Source of the DNA: CAIMUS01 sp963708455
GTDB lineage: Bacteria > Pseudomonadota > Gammaproteobacteria > Competibacterales > Competibacteraceae
Direction: 5' to 3'
Assembly (NCBI GenBank): GCA_963708455.1
Contig: CAVPSQ010000009.1
Coordinates: 18,177 to 82,176, forward strand
DNA: 64,000 bases
Shown here: positions 1 to 10,332 of the stretch, piece by piece
Numbering within the stretch: position 1 is the first letter of the stretch
Layout: each line of letters opens with the position of its first letter
Notes under the pieces: model-generated
The model's input: the letters and a program-made list of their open reading frames with translations, nothing else
Told to the model about the DNA's origin: nothing
The model's database searches: none
Made by a program: the position numbers and the translations under genes

Positions 1-1582
1 CGGCCGCAGTTCCACGTAATCCCCCGTACCGCCGTCCAGGGACACCGCCTCGACGTAAGCGACGTCTGTCCAGCCCGCTGATCTGTTCAAACACTTCGGA
101 GCGGTACACGCTGCGGCCCAGCGGCCAGCCGGTGCCGGTGAAGCCGGTCAGCGGATCGAAGAACTGGTTTACGGCGTCCGCCGCCCGACGCTGGAGCACG
201 GCGGTGTCGGCATTGCGCCGGGCCACGATCCGCGCCTGCACGCGGATCGGGCGGTACTGGGGATCACCGATTAACAGGCGAGTCGTGATCGGCCGTCGCC
301 GATCAAGAAACCGATAGACCGAGCGTTTCAATGCCGCCGTCGGTACCGGCCAGCGGTCCGCCGGGTCGCGCGGGATCACCATGACCGCCACGGTGCCGAG
401 ATCGTCCAGACGACGGGCCAGCAGCCGCCGGATCCGGGGAGTACCCGCCAGCCCATTCTGTTCATTGAAGGCGTCGGCCAGCTGTTCGAAATCCTCGGTG
501 GTGATGGCCCGCTCAACTTGCGTCAGCGCGCGCAGGCCAGTATCGGCGGCACTGTTCAGGTCGAACAGGAAGCGGCCACCAATCGCGTCTTCCGGGTTGT
601 CAACCACCAGGTTGCTGGCCGCGAACAGGGTCTCCACAGCCTGCCGGTAGTCCTGGGGTGGGGACGGAATGGCCAGCAGCGCGGCGCGCTGCGCTGCGGT
701 CAGTGCCCCATTAACGGTCAGCAGCCCACGGCTCGCATCATGACCAAGATTGAGCGGCAGGACAGCCGCAGCGGGCAGGACAGTCAGGGGAGCGCGCGTC
801 TGCCGTACTTCGGTCAGCGTTCCGGCCGCCACCTGAACCTCCTTGCCGCGCACCACCTGGAATCGCCGGCAGCGGATCGGCTGACCCACCGGCGGAATCA
901 GCCCCCGCACCCCGTCGCCGAAGCATAGCCGGTAGCTCAGCCACTCGACCGTGAATACTGGCTCCGCGCCCACCTCCAGCAGGTCCTGCACGTAACGCCA
1001 GCGCTGGCCGCCGACTTCGACCTCGGGATTGGGATTGTAGAGTCCCGAACCCTGGCGGGCGGGGTCGAGCAGGATGGGTCGGGTGCCGACTGCCGTCGCG
1101 CTCAGCGGCAGCAGCGCGAAGCGCTGGTGGGCGGAACCATCGCTGACGCCCAGGTCACCAGCCGGCAAGACCTCTTCGAGATGCCGCGCCGGCACCGTGA
1201 CCGTCAGCTCGCCCGGCAAAATCCTTCCCTCCCGCACCGTCTCAAAGACCTCGCCGATGGCTGGCCCGCCGACCCGGGTTCCTGCGGGCACGATCAGCGG
1301 GTCGGTGGCCGGTGGCAGCCGGCTGAAGCGCAACTCGACGGTGACGGGCTCGGGGCGCTCCACGACCAGCTTCAAAAAGTTCTGCGAGACCCCCTCCGGA
1401 ATCTGGTCCATGCGGTAGAGAATCATCTCGGCCATCGCCGCCAGTAGTTCGAGTACCGCGATGCCGGGATCCGCCGGGTTGTGGTCGGTGTAATCCGCCG
1501 CGACCCGCGGGATCTCGCTCACCAACTGCCGGCGCAGTTGCTCGTAGCTGCGATCATCGAGGATGGGCAGGGACAGTGCCAT
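1..1582 (-). CDS. Baseplate J-like protein of contractile injection system (Afp12/PVC12 type), partial
   Basis: The ATG at 1582 lies 9 bases after the stop of the upstream J-like gene and has a GAGGAG ribosome site, so the two are co-transcribed. The frame is open for about 500 codons and leaves the window at its left edge. The N-terminus carries the family block YTDHNPADPGIAVLELLAAM (residues about 26-45), typical of putative baseplate assembly proteins, followed by a gpJ-like core. Near base 67 the frame shifts: the reading VEAVSLDGGTGDYVELRP resumes one base out of phase, consistent with one extra base. The protein would form the baseplate wedge that links hub and sheath. The family assignment is firm; the exact Afp number is inferred from gene order. 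Confidence 0.85.
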   Translation of the reverse strand, partial: MALSLPILDDRSYEQLRRQLVSEIPRVAADYTDHNPADPGIAVLELLAAMAEMILYRMDQIPEGVSQNFLKLVVERPEPVTVELRFSRLPPATDPLIVPAGTRVGGPAIGEVFETVREGRILPGELTVTVPARHLEEVLPAGDLGVSDGSAHQRFALLPLSATAVGTRPILLDPARQGSGLYNPNPEVEVGGQRWRYVQDLLEVGAEPVFTVEWLSYRLCFGDGVRGLIPPVGQPIRCRRFQVVRGKEVQVAAGTLTEVRQTRAPLTVLPAAAVLPLNLGHDASRGLLTVNGALTAAQRAALLAIPSPPQDYRQAVETLFAASNLVVDNPEDAIGGRFLFDLNSAADTGLRALTQVERAITTEDFEQLADAFNEQNGLAGTPRIRRLLARRLDDLGTVAVMVIPRDPADRWPVPTAALKRSVYRFLDRRRPITTRLLIGDPQYRPIRVQARIVARRNADTAVLQRRAADAVNQFFDPLTGFTGTGWPLGRSVYRSEVFEQISGLDRRRLRRGGVPGRRYGGLRGTAA

Positions 1583-1591
1583 ACGAGCTCC

Positions 1592-4500
1592 TCAAGCGGT
1601 CCCCGTCGCCAGCGCCGGGTCCACGGCGAGCGCCTCGACGGTGTGGACGCCGCTGCGTACCAGTTCGTTGGCGCCGACGGTGACTACGGCAGGGCCGTGT
1701 ACGCCGATGAATTTGGCATGGAGCACGTGATCCACACCATCCACCGCCTCGATCAAGGCGCAGATCTCGGCGATATGGACGTCACGGTCGAAGGCCCAGC
1801 CGTTACCGTCCCGCCCTCCGCTCAGCGGGTGCAGAAAGGCCTCCAGCGCCGTGGCGACCCGCGCGGTGATAACGCTGGCCTCCGCGGGATTGGTCGGCAC
1901 AATCCGGGCGGCGACCGCAGCGACCTGGTAACTCGGCCCGATGACGTAGAGTCGGTGCGCGGCCGTGACAGCCATACGCTGCGCCAGATAGGTCCGAACC
2001 TGATCGAGGAGTTCGGGTGATGGCTGGGGTTCGCGCTCGGCGCTGTGCGGCACGATCAGCACGGTGACGGCCCCCAGCTCGCGCTGGCCCAGCGGGTTGC
2101 TGATCGGCAGCGTCCGAACCAGCGCGACCTGGGAACTCGCCTCGCGTGCCAGTGCGTCGAAATCCTCGATGGTCACGGCCCGGTCGCGGTGTTTCAGGGT
2201 GGCCGGCCCGCGCGCCAGCGTGTCGCTCAGGCGCTCCGCGGCGGCCCAGCCGGCCGCCTCCTGGTGGTTGGCGACCCCGGCCACGAAGGGCAGCGGAGCT
2301 CTTCAATTGCTTGATCTGGCCTATGCCGACGTTGGCGTCGGCCTCAACCCCAGCGCGGTAGCTCTCGGCCAGAATATTGTCCCTGGCCAGCGGCACTGGC
2401 CGCGCGCCGAAGGTGATCTCTCCGCTCACCCGGTCGAGCACGTAATGGCGGCTGTTCGGAGAGGAAAAGCGAAAACTGCTCACCGGATACCAGCGCACCC
2501 AGAATTCGTCCTCGCTCGACAGGGGGTTGCGGCGCGTCAACACGACTGGTTGGGGTACTGTGCCGAGTTTCTGGGCCAGCGACTGTTCGGCAGCATTCAA
2601 TTCGGTCAGCACCGCTTCGAGGGCGCGATTGTCTTCGCGCACCCGAATACACTCGCCGTACAACACCGGCCGCTGCGCCAACCGCACGGTTTGCGGCGTT
2701 TCACCACTGCCGGAGCCGAGCCGTTCGTCGCGCACGGTGCGGATGCTCTGCGCCCAGACGGTGTTGAGATGCACCGCCTTGAGCCGGCGCGGCGCCTTGA
2801 GTTCGCCGGCGGCGAGCCGCGCCCGTAGCCAGTAGGCCCGTCGGCCGAACTGGACCGAGTCGGCCATGTCCAGCGGGGCGGTGAAAGCCAGCGTGCCGGT
2901 ACTGCTGAGGGCGCGAGCGCCGTCCTGTACATTCAGCGGCTGCCAGCCGCCGGTTGCGCCGACATATTCCCAAACGATGCGTGGCGACTGCGCGCCAGTC
3001 TCGCCGAGCAGCGCCTTCGGGTCGGGCGCCGCCAGGCGCAGCAGTTGGCTGATGCGGACGTTGCCAAAGCTGTTGTCGTAACCCAGATAGAGTGCCGGGG
3101 CCGACTCGCCCAATTCACCCAGGTTTCGGAAAGGGCGGAAGGAATCGCTCGACGCGGTATTCGCCGCGGTGTGGTCGGCATAGTGGAAGTAGTTCGCCGA
3201 TTGGCAGGCGGTGAGATTGACGAAATCAGCGCCGGGCGTTTTCGCCTCATACTTGATGTGAAAATGCGTGACGGAGAGGAACGGTGGCCGGAAACTCTCA
3301 GGAGTAAAGCTGTAGGAAGTAATTTGGTTATTTGTAACTTCAGTGCGGAGCGCGCCGCCGTCCCGTAATCACCACCCGTGAGGCGCGCGCGCAGCCAGTG
3401 GCCCTGCACGCCATTGACCTTGACCGCCGCGACATCGGCCGGAAGATCAAAGGCGATAGCGACCGTCGCGGTGCTGTCGCTTTGTGGCGGCGCTGGGTGA
3501 AATTGTTCGACCCGTCAGTCGGCGCCCCAATAGGCTGCCAAGCTTTGGTCTGACCGGACCAGTATTCCCAAGTGATTACAGGGTTTCGCGCGGGATCGGG
3601 AAACGCCTGACTAGCCTCGGCGCCTGGAACCGGGGCGAGCCGGAGGTTTACTGTAATGCGGCGGGTGACAACCGGTTCCGGATTGGCGAAAGCCTCCTCG
3701 CAGGAGAGATAGAAGGCGTCGTTGCCGGCCGGGCGCGGCCCAAAGGGGAAGAAATCCTTGTTGAGATCAATGGGGAAGGTATTGTAGAAGGCTTGCTCCG
3801 GCGCCAGGCTGCGCCCGGCTGGCGGTGGAGCGGCCACCTGGATGCGCTCGATCAGGGGCAGGGCGTCCGCGCTCGCGGTCAGCGGCCCCTTCAGGCGGGC
3901 GCGCAACCAGCGTCCCGCTATCCCATTCACCTCGCCGGATTCCGTTCCTGGGAAGGCGCTCATGACCACATCAATGGGGCCAGCGGCGCTCAACCAGGTC
4001 GCCGCGTTGCTGGCGGTAACTGGCGTCCACTGCTTGCCATCGTAACGCTCCCAGACGACGTCCATGGTATTCAGACTGCCCGCCCGTGCGAGTTCGAAAC
4101 GGAGGGTCAGATCGGGCTTGGTTTTCAGCGCGAACAACCGTTCGTGGGCGATATAGAGACTGTGCTCGACCAGAGTCTCCGCCGTCAGCGCGTCCACTGC
4201 CAGCACGGTGACGCTGTCCACACCCGCCTTCGCCAGTTCCGCCCGTACGTCACGGTAGCGGTCCGCCGCCGGCTCAACGGTCAGTAGGTGCGCCAACTGC
4301 ACTGGCGTCAGATCGAAACCGGTCTCGGTCTCGAAGATAATTGCCGGGCGTGTCTCGGTCTGCGTGGTCGCGACCTGGACCCCGGCCGGAACGGGCGGCA
4401 CCGTCGTCGTTTTCGGCGCCAGGCTGAAGGTCACCGGCGCCCGCGCCGGTGAGCCTGGCAACTGCTCGACGCCGAGCATGTCGAGGAACGCCGTAAAGTG

Positions 4501-4726
4501 CTTGTCCGGCACGCTGGTTAAGGCGTTCGCTGAGCAGTTCCATGAGCCGCGCGAACAGCTTGAGTTGAGCGACGCCAAAGTCGTCCACGGCCGCCGAATC
4601 GGGGTTCCACATCGGCAGGAAATAACGGGCCAGACCAGCGTAGTCGACGCCGTCAATACGCACCGGTTCGCTCAACAGCAGCGCCAGGTAATCGGTGTAG
4701 GTGCGCCTGTCAATCCGGGGTGTCAC
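1592..4726 (-). CDS. Baseplate J-like protein (Afp11/PVC11 type), broken by four frameshifts
   Basis: This is a single large wedge gene of about 1040 codons that is not readable in one frame. It starts MTPRIDRRTYTDYLALLLSE at 4726, overlapping the gp25-like gene by 4 bases. Coherent protein continues across shifts near 4517, 3490, 3360 and 2297, and the last piece ends at 1592. The central part has jelly-roll-like repeats (GRWLRARLKG, GHWLRARLTG, AYWLRARLAA). The C-terminal part has the VTIEDFDALARE block seen in putative baseplate assembly proteins. Each shift is repaired by one base, so either indel errors or recent decay fits. If the shifts are real the baseplate could not assemble. Confidence 0.8.
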
Positions 4727-5124
4727 GGCTCACCTCCATTCAGATAAAAGGGATAAACGAGGTTGCGCCGGGTATTGCTCGAACGGATTTCGTATTCAAT
4801 GTCAATCAGCGCCGTGGCCGGGTCGCTCCGGCTCGCCGTCACCCGCACGCCGAGCACGCGGATGCGCGGCTCCCAGGCGATCAGGGCGTCTTGCACTGCC
4901 GTCGCCAGGCGGCCGCGGTTGACGTCGCTGAGCGGCTGGAACATGAAGTTGTGCAAATCCGAGCCAAAATCCGGCCGCATCAGCCGCTCGCCCTTGGCGG
5001 TACCCAGAATGAGCATGATGGCGCGGTCGATAGCCTCGGCGTCGCTGGCCCGAACGAACTTGCCGTCGGCGCCGATCCGTACCGGGAAGGCCAAACCGCT
5101 GCCGAGGAATCCAGTCTGCGCCAT
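4723..5124 (-). CDS. gp25-like baseplate wedge protein (Afp9/PVC9 type)
   Basis: The protein is about 133 residues, normal for T4 gp25/IraD-fold wedge subunits of contractile tails. The sequence GLAFPVRIGADGKF followed by an AEAIDRAIMLILGTAKGERL block is the family signature: the gp25 core with its conserved GER motif. It sits between the PAAR tip gene and the first J-like gene, as in Afp, PVC and related clusters. I chose the ATG at 5124, which follows the PAAR stop by 4 bases; an upstream TTG at 5136 would overlap the PAAR gene. The frame is intact. Confidence 0.85.
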   Translation of the reverse strand: MAQTGFLGSGLAFPVRIGADGKFVRASDAEAIDRAIMLILGTAKGERLMRPDFGSDLHNFMFQPLSDVNRGRLATAVQDALIAWEPRIRVLGVRVTASRSDPATALIDIEYEIRSSNTRRNLVYPFYLNGGEP

Positions 5125-5128
5125 GGCC

Positions 5129-5521
5129 TTACCCAATCAGCACCGTGCCGGCGGCGATTACCGTACCGACCGGCGCGTCGGACGGGTCGTTGCAGGTCTT
5201 GGCGGTATCGCCCAGGCGCGCCGCCGCCTTACCGTTGATGTTAACAGTCTGGCTGCCGACCTCGATCGTACCGCGGTTGGTGGGCGGCGACTGGAAGGGG
5301 CCGCCCTGGGGAATATGTGACGGGGTGTTGGTAGCGGTGCTACCCACCGTCGCCGCTGGCTGGCCCATGATATTGACGTCGGCGCTCAACTCGCCGTCAA
5401 TCAACCCGCTGAACGGATGCGGCAGCGGCGTCGGCACCGGGCCGCCCGGCGTAGGAATCATAATGATGTGCGTGTCTACGGCGACGATTTGATCGCCCTT
5501 TTTTGCGGCCGGCTGACCCAT
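5129..5521 (-). CDS. PAAR-domain spike-tip protein (Afp10/PVC10 type)
   Basis: The 130-residue protein has repeated PAAR-type beta-turns: MGQPAAKKGD at the N-terminus, IMGQPAATVGS near residue 52 and INGKAAARLGD near residue 97. PAAR proteins fold as a cone that caps the gpV/VgrG spike and sharpens the tip. The gene lies directly after the spike gene and before gp25, the standard order. The frame is intact. No C-terminal effector extension is present, so cargo would have to travel in the tube lumen or be carried elsewhere. Confidence 0.9.
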   Translation of the reverse strand: MGQPAAKKGDQIVAVDTHIIMIPTPGGPVPTPLPHPFSGLIDGELSADVNIMGQPAATVGSTATNTPSHIPQGGPFQSPPTNRGTIEVGSQTVNINGKAAARLGDTAKTCNDPSDAPVGTVIAAGTVLIG

Positions 5522-5536
5522 GTTCGTCTCCTCGCT

Positions 5537-6183
5537 TCAGTTGATGTTGACCGTCTGCCCTGCAGCGTCAGCGTGGCGCTGGCCGTGACCTCCAGAGACT
5601 GGTCAGAGGCCAGCGTCGCGGCGGACGAGGCTTTGAGTTCCAGTTCCTGACCCTCAAGGACAATTTTGCCCTGCGGGGCGGCAAGGGTGATGTCCTGGTC
5701 GCTGCTGATGGTGATGCTGTTACTGGCCGTATCAATAACAATGCTGTTATTGCCGCTGGCGTCTACGATTTCGATCTTCTCGGCGCCGTCGCTGTCGTCG
5801 AAGCGCACCGTGTGGCCGCTGCGCGAGCGGATCAGGCGAAGGTTGTTCGCGCCGTCGCCGTTGTCGGTCGGCGGGGCGTCCTGCCCGTTCCACAGCCCGC
5901 CGAGCACCACCGGCCGGCGGATGTCGCCGTGTTCGAAAGCGACCAGCACCTCGTCGTCAACTTCGGGCAGGAAAAACACGCCTCGATCCGGGCCGGCCAT
6001 GGGCGTGGCGAGCCGCGCCCAGTCGCTTTCCTGTTCGTCGCTGAGCCAGGGGAACTTGAGCCGGACCCGACCGAGTCCGTCGGGGTCCTGATTATTGGTG
6101 ACGATGGCGACGACCACACCGTACAGAGGATCGCGCCGGAACAGCCGGTCATCGGCCGGTTGCAGAATATCGAGCAGGCTCAT
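5537..6183 (-). CDS. gpV/gp45-like spike protein (baseplate assembly protein V)
   Basis: The N-terminal OB-fold region (LYGVVVAIVTNNQDPDGLGR, residues about 21-40, then RVRLKFPWLSDEQE) is the classic gp5/VgrG spike signature. It is followed by a repetitive beta-helix part (NSITISSDQDITLAAPQGKI and similar). The 3' end is shifted near 5556: as sequenced the frame runs on to 5476, but adding one base gives LTLQGQTVNIN and a stop at 5537-5539, just before the PAAR gene. The gene starts inside the last codons of the gpD-like gene (ATGA overlap), so translation is coupled. Confidence 0.85.
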
Positions 6184-7250
6184 GTGACGGCATTCCTCCG
6201 GCAGTCGATGCGGGTCCGGTAACCGTCTGAGTCGATAAGATGCTGGACCCGGGTCAGGTAATACAAACCACTCAAACGACGCCCCAGGTTGCCGATTTCC
6301 ACCACCTCACCGGCCCTGAGTAGGGCGTTGCCGACGGCCTCGCCCTCCCCTCTGATGAACTGCAGGCTCATCCGGTTAAAAATACTCTTGGCCATCTGAT
6401 CGGCCTCGGTCTGGCTGAACACCGGCTGGTCGGTCACCAGTTCCTGGAATGCGCCGAAGGCGTTCTCGGCCAGGGAGACGCCCAGTTCAGCGCCGCCCAT
6501 CTGGGAAATTTCGTCGCCCGCCTGGCCGAGGCCGACGATCGCCTCCTTGGCGGCCACGTCCCAGCCGCGCACCACGACTTTCTTGACCTGGGCCAGCGTC
6601 GATAGCCGCACGCTGAACTGTTTCAGATCGTCCTGGTAGTTCAGGCTCAGGGTTTTGCCGCGGTCATTCGCGGTCCGGCGGAAGTACAGGGTACCACCGA
6701 CTACATCCACTTCGTAGTTGATCCGCCGTGCCCGTTCCTGCAGAAAATCGATGTTGCTCTGGTTGTATTGGAACAGGTGCGCGTGGACGACCTGCGAGTC
6801 GTCGGCCTGAACCTGAAGCTGCATTTCCCGGGCGATGCTCTCGGCGATTTCCGAGTCCTTGACATTGACATAGGTCTGGCTGCGGCGGCCGCGACGGAAG
6901 CGGTGCAGTTTGTCGTAGCCCTGAACTTGCAGTACTGGCGCCGTATCGGCACCGTAGTCAATCTCCAGCGCCACAATTTCACCTTGAATCAAGCTCTCCA
7001 GGTCCTCGCCGTAGCCGACCAGTACTTCCAGTTCGCTGCCTGCAACGAGAACATCGTCATCCAGCCACTGAAAATCCTGGGCGAGTGTATCCCAGACGTT
7101 GACGGCGATAGTGAATGTGTCGGCGCCATCCACGTGCTGTTCCACCTCCACCGATAGAATGTCCGGAACCACCTCGGGCGACAGCTCGACGCCATCGAGC
7201 CGGATCCGCCAACCCGGTATCAATTCCTGCTGGGTCGTCTGCTGTGGCAT
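6180..7250 (-). CDS. gpD/gp27-like hub protein (phage late control D type; Afp8 N-terminal part)
   Basis: The 356-residue protein resembles phage late control protein D and the gp27 part of VgrG. It has an early LSVEVEQHVDGADTFTIAVN segment, a central block ending QVQGYDKLHRFRRGRRSQTY, the helical EIAESIARE region and a late GRRLSGLYYLTRVQHLIDSD strand. It would form the hub ring that seats the gpV-like spike encoded next; in Afp8 these two modules are fused, while here they are separate but overlapping genes. The frame is intact and starts 10 bases after the LysM adaptor gene. Confidence 0.85.
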   Translation of the reverse strand: MPQQTTQQELIPGWRIRLDGVELSPEVVPDILSVEVEQHVDGADTFTIAVNVWDTLAQDFQWLDDDVLVAGSELEVLVGYGEDLESLIQGEIVALEIDYGADTAPVLQVQGYDKLHRFRRGRRSQTYVNVKDSEIAESIAREMQLQVQADDSQVVHAHLFQYNQSNIDFLQERARRINYEVDVVGGTLYFRRTANDRGKTLSLNYQDDLKQFSVRLSTLAQVKKVVVRGWDVAAKEAIVGLGQAGDEISQMGGAELGVSLAENAFGAFQELVTDQPVFSQTEADQMAKSIFNRMSLQFIRGEGEAVGNALLRAGEVVEIGNLGRRLSGLYYLTRVQHLIDSDGYRTRIDCRRNAVT

Positions 7251-7260
7251 GGTTCAGCAC

Positions 7261-7947
7261 TCACTCGATGGCGGGAATCACCAGCAAGCGGCCCGGCGTG
7301 AGCACCCGGGGATCCTGGATGCCATTGGCGCGGGCGATACGCCGCCACTCCTTTGGTTTTTTCCAGAATGCCTGGGCGATTCCACTCAGCGTGTCACCCT
7401 GTTTGATGAGGTAGGTGCGCGCCGGAAAGGAACCGCGTCGGGGAAAGCGTTGCTCCAGTTCCTGGGGGGTCAGATACTCCTGAAAGCTCAGGTTTAGCTT
7501 CGCCCGCACCGGAAAGCCCTGCTCGGCAAACAGCACGAACTGCTGGCGCAGGCTCAGCAAGACTCCTTTAAAGGGAAAATCGGGATTGAGCAGGCCAGCC
7601 GGCGGGTCGCCCCAGGACACCTCGACAATCGGCGGACGCTTGCCGTCGCCGTCATCTACGCTGACGATCATGAGCCGGGCGATACGGTCGGTATAGGTGC
7701 GCACATCCACGGCACGGTTCTCCCCGTCACGCTCCTCGTAAGAGTCGAAGAACAACTCCAGGTTGAGCTTGCGTAAATCAGCCTTGGTGAACTGGGTGCG
7801 CGGCTGACGGCCCTGTACCGGCTGGGTGTCCCAGGCGTTACTCTGCTCAATCGTATACTCGGTCGGATTGAACAGCACCCGGACATTGCTGTCGGTGAGC
7901 GGTTCTTCCGTGTCCAGGTTGCGAATCGCCATCTTCAGCAGCGGCAT
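7261..7947 (-). CDS. Tube-baseplate adaptor with C-terminal LysM (Afp7/PVC7 type)
   Basis: Residues 1 to about 170 match the CIS tube-associated family: VLFNPTEYTIEQSNAWDTQP, then the LNLELFFDSYEER block and FVLFAEQGFPVRAKLNLSF. Residues about 178-227 form a LysM motif (YLIKQGDTLSGIAQAFW to TPGRLLVIPAIE). In characterised injection systems this protein joins the inner tube to the hub, and the LysM is thought to seat the particle. At 228 residues it is the usual length. The frame is intact and it lies between an unknown gene and the hub gene. Confidence 0.88.
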   Translation of the reverse strand: MPLLKMAIRNLDTEEPLTDSNVRVLFNPTEYTIEQSNAWDTQPVQGRQPRTQFTKADLRKLNLELFFDSYEERDGENRAVDVRTYTDRIARLMIVSVDDGDGKRPPIVEVSWGDPPAGLLNPDFPFKGVLLSLRQQFVLFAEQGFPVRAKLNLSFQEYLTPQELEQRFPRRGSFPARTYLIKQGDTLSGIAQAFWKKPKEWRRIARANGIQDPRVLTPGRLLVIPAIE

Positions 7948-7950
7948 CGC

Positions 7951-9484
7951 TTATCTCCCCAGGCGTTCCCGTTCGCGGCCGAGTTGCCTGACCAGCGTGT
8001 GGTAGGCTTCGTCGGCGATGCGTTTGGGATTCAGGTTTTTTCGGCCCCACTGTTCGAGATTTTCGTACATCAGCCTCTCGATGCGGCTGTCCAGCCTGAC
8101 ACCGTCGCCACCCGGCGCGGGGCCGCCTGCGGTCACCACCGTAGTCCCTTCGGCGCCTGCCCTGGCGCCGAAGGGACTACGGTGGTAGACGTAGGAAGTC
8201 GCCGTCGCAGCGACGCTGGTGCGGCTGGTAGGTGAAGTTCGCAGAAGCGGGACCGGCGGCATTGGTTGCTGGTTCGGGCGGCCGCTACTGTGGGCCAGCA
8301 TGCTGATGGCATAGGTCGCAGGGCGCGGTGGCAGGACCGACGCGGCGCCGCCCCCCAAAGCTGCTCTCAGACGCCCTGGTAGGCTCAGACTGAGCCGGGT
8401 CACCAGTTCTCGTGTTACCCGCTCTCGCCGACCCTCACCGCTACTCCACCCCGGCTCAGCCCCACGGCGGCGACCGATGGCGAGGAAAACCGGTGGCTGG
8501 CTGGTGACCTGTGGTTCGGCGAGGATTCGGCGCCGGTGATCAACGGCAACGCTCGTCAGCCTGGAGGGCCAGTCGGCGACGGCCGGCTTGACCAGTCCTC
8601 GCTGTAACCAGGGCAGCGACCGCCGCCACATCGCCGGTAACTGCCGGAGCGGCAGCACGTAGCGCAGCCTGGTCACGCACGGTGGCAGCGAAGTCCGTAA
8701 TTCGTTGCGGCCGCCGCGCGACAGGGCGCGTACCGCCATTGGCGATAGGCTCTGCCCTGCACCGGCAGACGGTGTGGGCCAGGGCTGAATCAGGAACGAG
8801 GGCCGCCACCGCGTACCGGACTGCCCGGATGGCGTTCCTGCCGGCCACCCGGCAGCGGCGGGGGCAGGAGCGACGGGGGTGGCTGGAGCGGCGGCAGGGG
8901 TGGCAACGCGGTCGGCAGCGCGCTGAATCGAAATCGTCGACCGGGCCACTGGCGAAATCCGGAGCACGCGGGTTCGAATCACGGTGAAACGCTGCGTTTG
9001 TTGCGGTGCTCTAGGGGGCAGTTCGCGAGCATCCCTTTGACTATCGCCCCATGCGAGACCGATGCGTCTGGCCTGAGACCTGCCACTGAGGCAAAGCGAC
9101 AATCGTTGTGACCTTCTCCGAGGACAGTGTGCGGTTGCGCCGGGCCGCGTCCGGCAACCGCCACAGCAGCCTGTGAAACAGGCCGAAATGCCCACTCAGC
9201 GTCACGTCGAGCCGCTGCGCGATCCGTTGCCGCTGCTCGACGGACTGACGACGTCCCCTCAAGCCGGGCAACAACCAGACCAGGCGCAGAGCCATCCAAC
9301 CCGGCTGGATTCCGCCACGGTCGCCGCTCGGACCCCAACTACGCAACCAGCGGGTCCAGGGATGGAAGTCCTTGCTACCCCCGTCCAGGGACCAGCGCAA
9401 CGACGGGGGTCGCACCACACCACGGTAGCGCCGCGGCGCCCGGAAGCGGTGCACAACGAGTTGGTGGAGAGAGTCGTTTGTCAT
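7951..9484 (-). CDS. Unknown protein of the injection-system operon, frameshifted
   Basis: I do not recognise a named domain. The ATG at 9484 starts 2 bases after the DUF4157 gene, and coherent protein runs to about 9050. The frame then shifts and continues to the stop at 7951, about 510 codons in all. The middle is rich in Pro, Ala and Arg. The C-terminus (RIERLMYENLEQWGRKNL, then LVRQLGRERERLGR) is a charged helix like those ending many uncharacterised proteins at this operon position. A perfect 23-bp inverted repeat lies inside the coding region near the C-terminus. Low-complexity composition makes the N-terminal half less certain than the C-terminal half. Confidence 0.5.
8135..8186. repeat. 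Perfect 23-bp inverted repeat (hairpin) inside a coding region
   Basis: Bases 8135-8157 are the exact reverse complement of 8164-8186, with a 6-base loop TGCCCT. The core arm contains CGTAGTCCCTTCGGCGCC. It is far too long to be chance and is translated in frame on the minus strand as a short charged insert. It resembles a mobile palindromic (REP/BIME-type) unit. Confidence 0.85.
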
Positions 9485-9486
9485 GG

Positions 9487-10332
9487 TTAACCCGGAAACT
9501 GGAAAATCACCACGTAGTTGACGGCACTGTTGGAAAAGGTGGCCCTGACCCGTGGCAAGCCGCCGGTTTCAGTCCTCACATAGAGTTTGACGGTGCGAGC
9601 GGCTTCACCGCCCGGATCGTCGCTGCGGTAGTCGCCGGCGGCGAGTTCGCCGAGCGGAGCGAACATCGTCTGTACACCGTCCGGGACTTCCAGAATCAGT
9701 ATAGCCTCGCCGGCGCCCTCGGCCATTTCGTAGCGAAAATTGACGGAAAAACTGCCGGCGTTAATGGTGCCGCGCCCCTGTGCCGGTGTGACCTCACGCG
9801 AGCGCCGCAAGGTACGCGGCGTGACCTCTTTTTCTTCTTCGGCCTGACGCAACAGCCCGGCCGCTGTAGTGCCACCCAGCACCTTCGTCGTCTGGCCTGC
9901 ACGCACCCGCGATGCAGCGGCATGTGCTTCCTGTTCCAGGTGGCTGGTCGCCGGTTCGATCTCCTCCGGTTTTACCGTGCGACCGCCAGTTTGCACGACA
10001 TGGGCCAACTCGTGGGCCAGCGTTTCCCGGCCTGCCGGCGAATCCGGATCGTAACGGTCTCTGCCGAAATAGATATCCCGGCCACGCACATAGGCCTTGG
10101 CGCCGAGGGCCGAGGCGGCCGCCGCGGCCTCGGCGTCCCGGTGAATGCGTACCTCTTCGAAATCCTCGCCGAGTAGTCTTTCCATAGCCTGGCGTGTCTC
10201 CGGGGCGAGCTGCTCGCCCTTGCCGTCGCGCTCGGCGGCCGTGCGGGTTTTCGAGCGTACCGGCACGACAGGTTCCACATTCGGCCGAGTCCTGGTTGTA
10301 TCCTGCGATTGCCAGCGTTTGCGCCGTTTCAT
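9487..10332 (-). CDS. DUF4157-domain protein of the injection-system operon
   Basis: Residues about 41-118 form the DUF4157 module (LAPETRQAMERLLGEDFEEV, then the metallopeptidase-like HELAH at 107-111 followed by VVQTGG). DUF4157 is strongly associated with extracellular contractile injection system loci and is proposed to mark cargo or a processing factor. The rest, to residue 281, is beta-rich with a final segment AVNYVVIFQFPG and has no recognised toxin fold. The N-terminus is basic and disordered. The gene starts 4 bases inside the 3' end of the AAA+ gene. The frame is intact. HExxH is present, so peptidase activity is possible but not shown. Confidence 0.85.
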   Translation of the reverse strand: MKRRKRWQSQDTTRTRPNVEPVVPVRSKTRTAAERDGKGEQLAPETRQAMERLLGEDFEEVRIHRDAEAAAAASALGAKAYVRGRDIYFGRDRYDPDSPAGRETLAHELAHVVQTGGRTVKPEEIEPATSHLEQEAHAAASRVRAGQTTKVLGGTTAAGLLRQAEEEKEVTPRTLRRSREVTPAQGRGTINAGSFSVNFRYEMAEGAGEAILILEVPDGVQTMFAPLGELAAGDYRSDDPGGEAARTVKLYVRTETGGLPRVRATFSNSAVNYVVIFQFPG

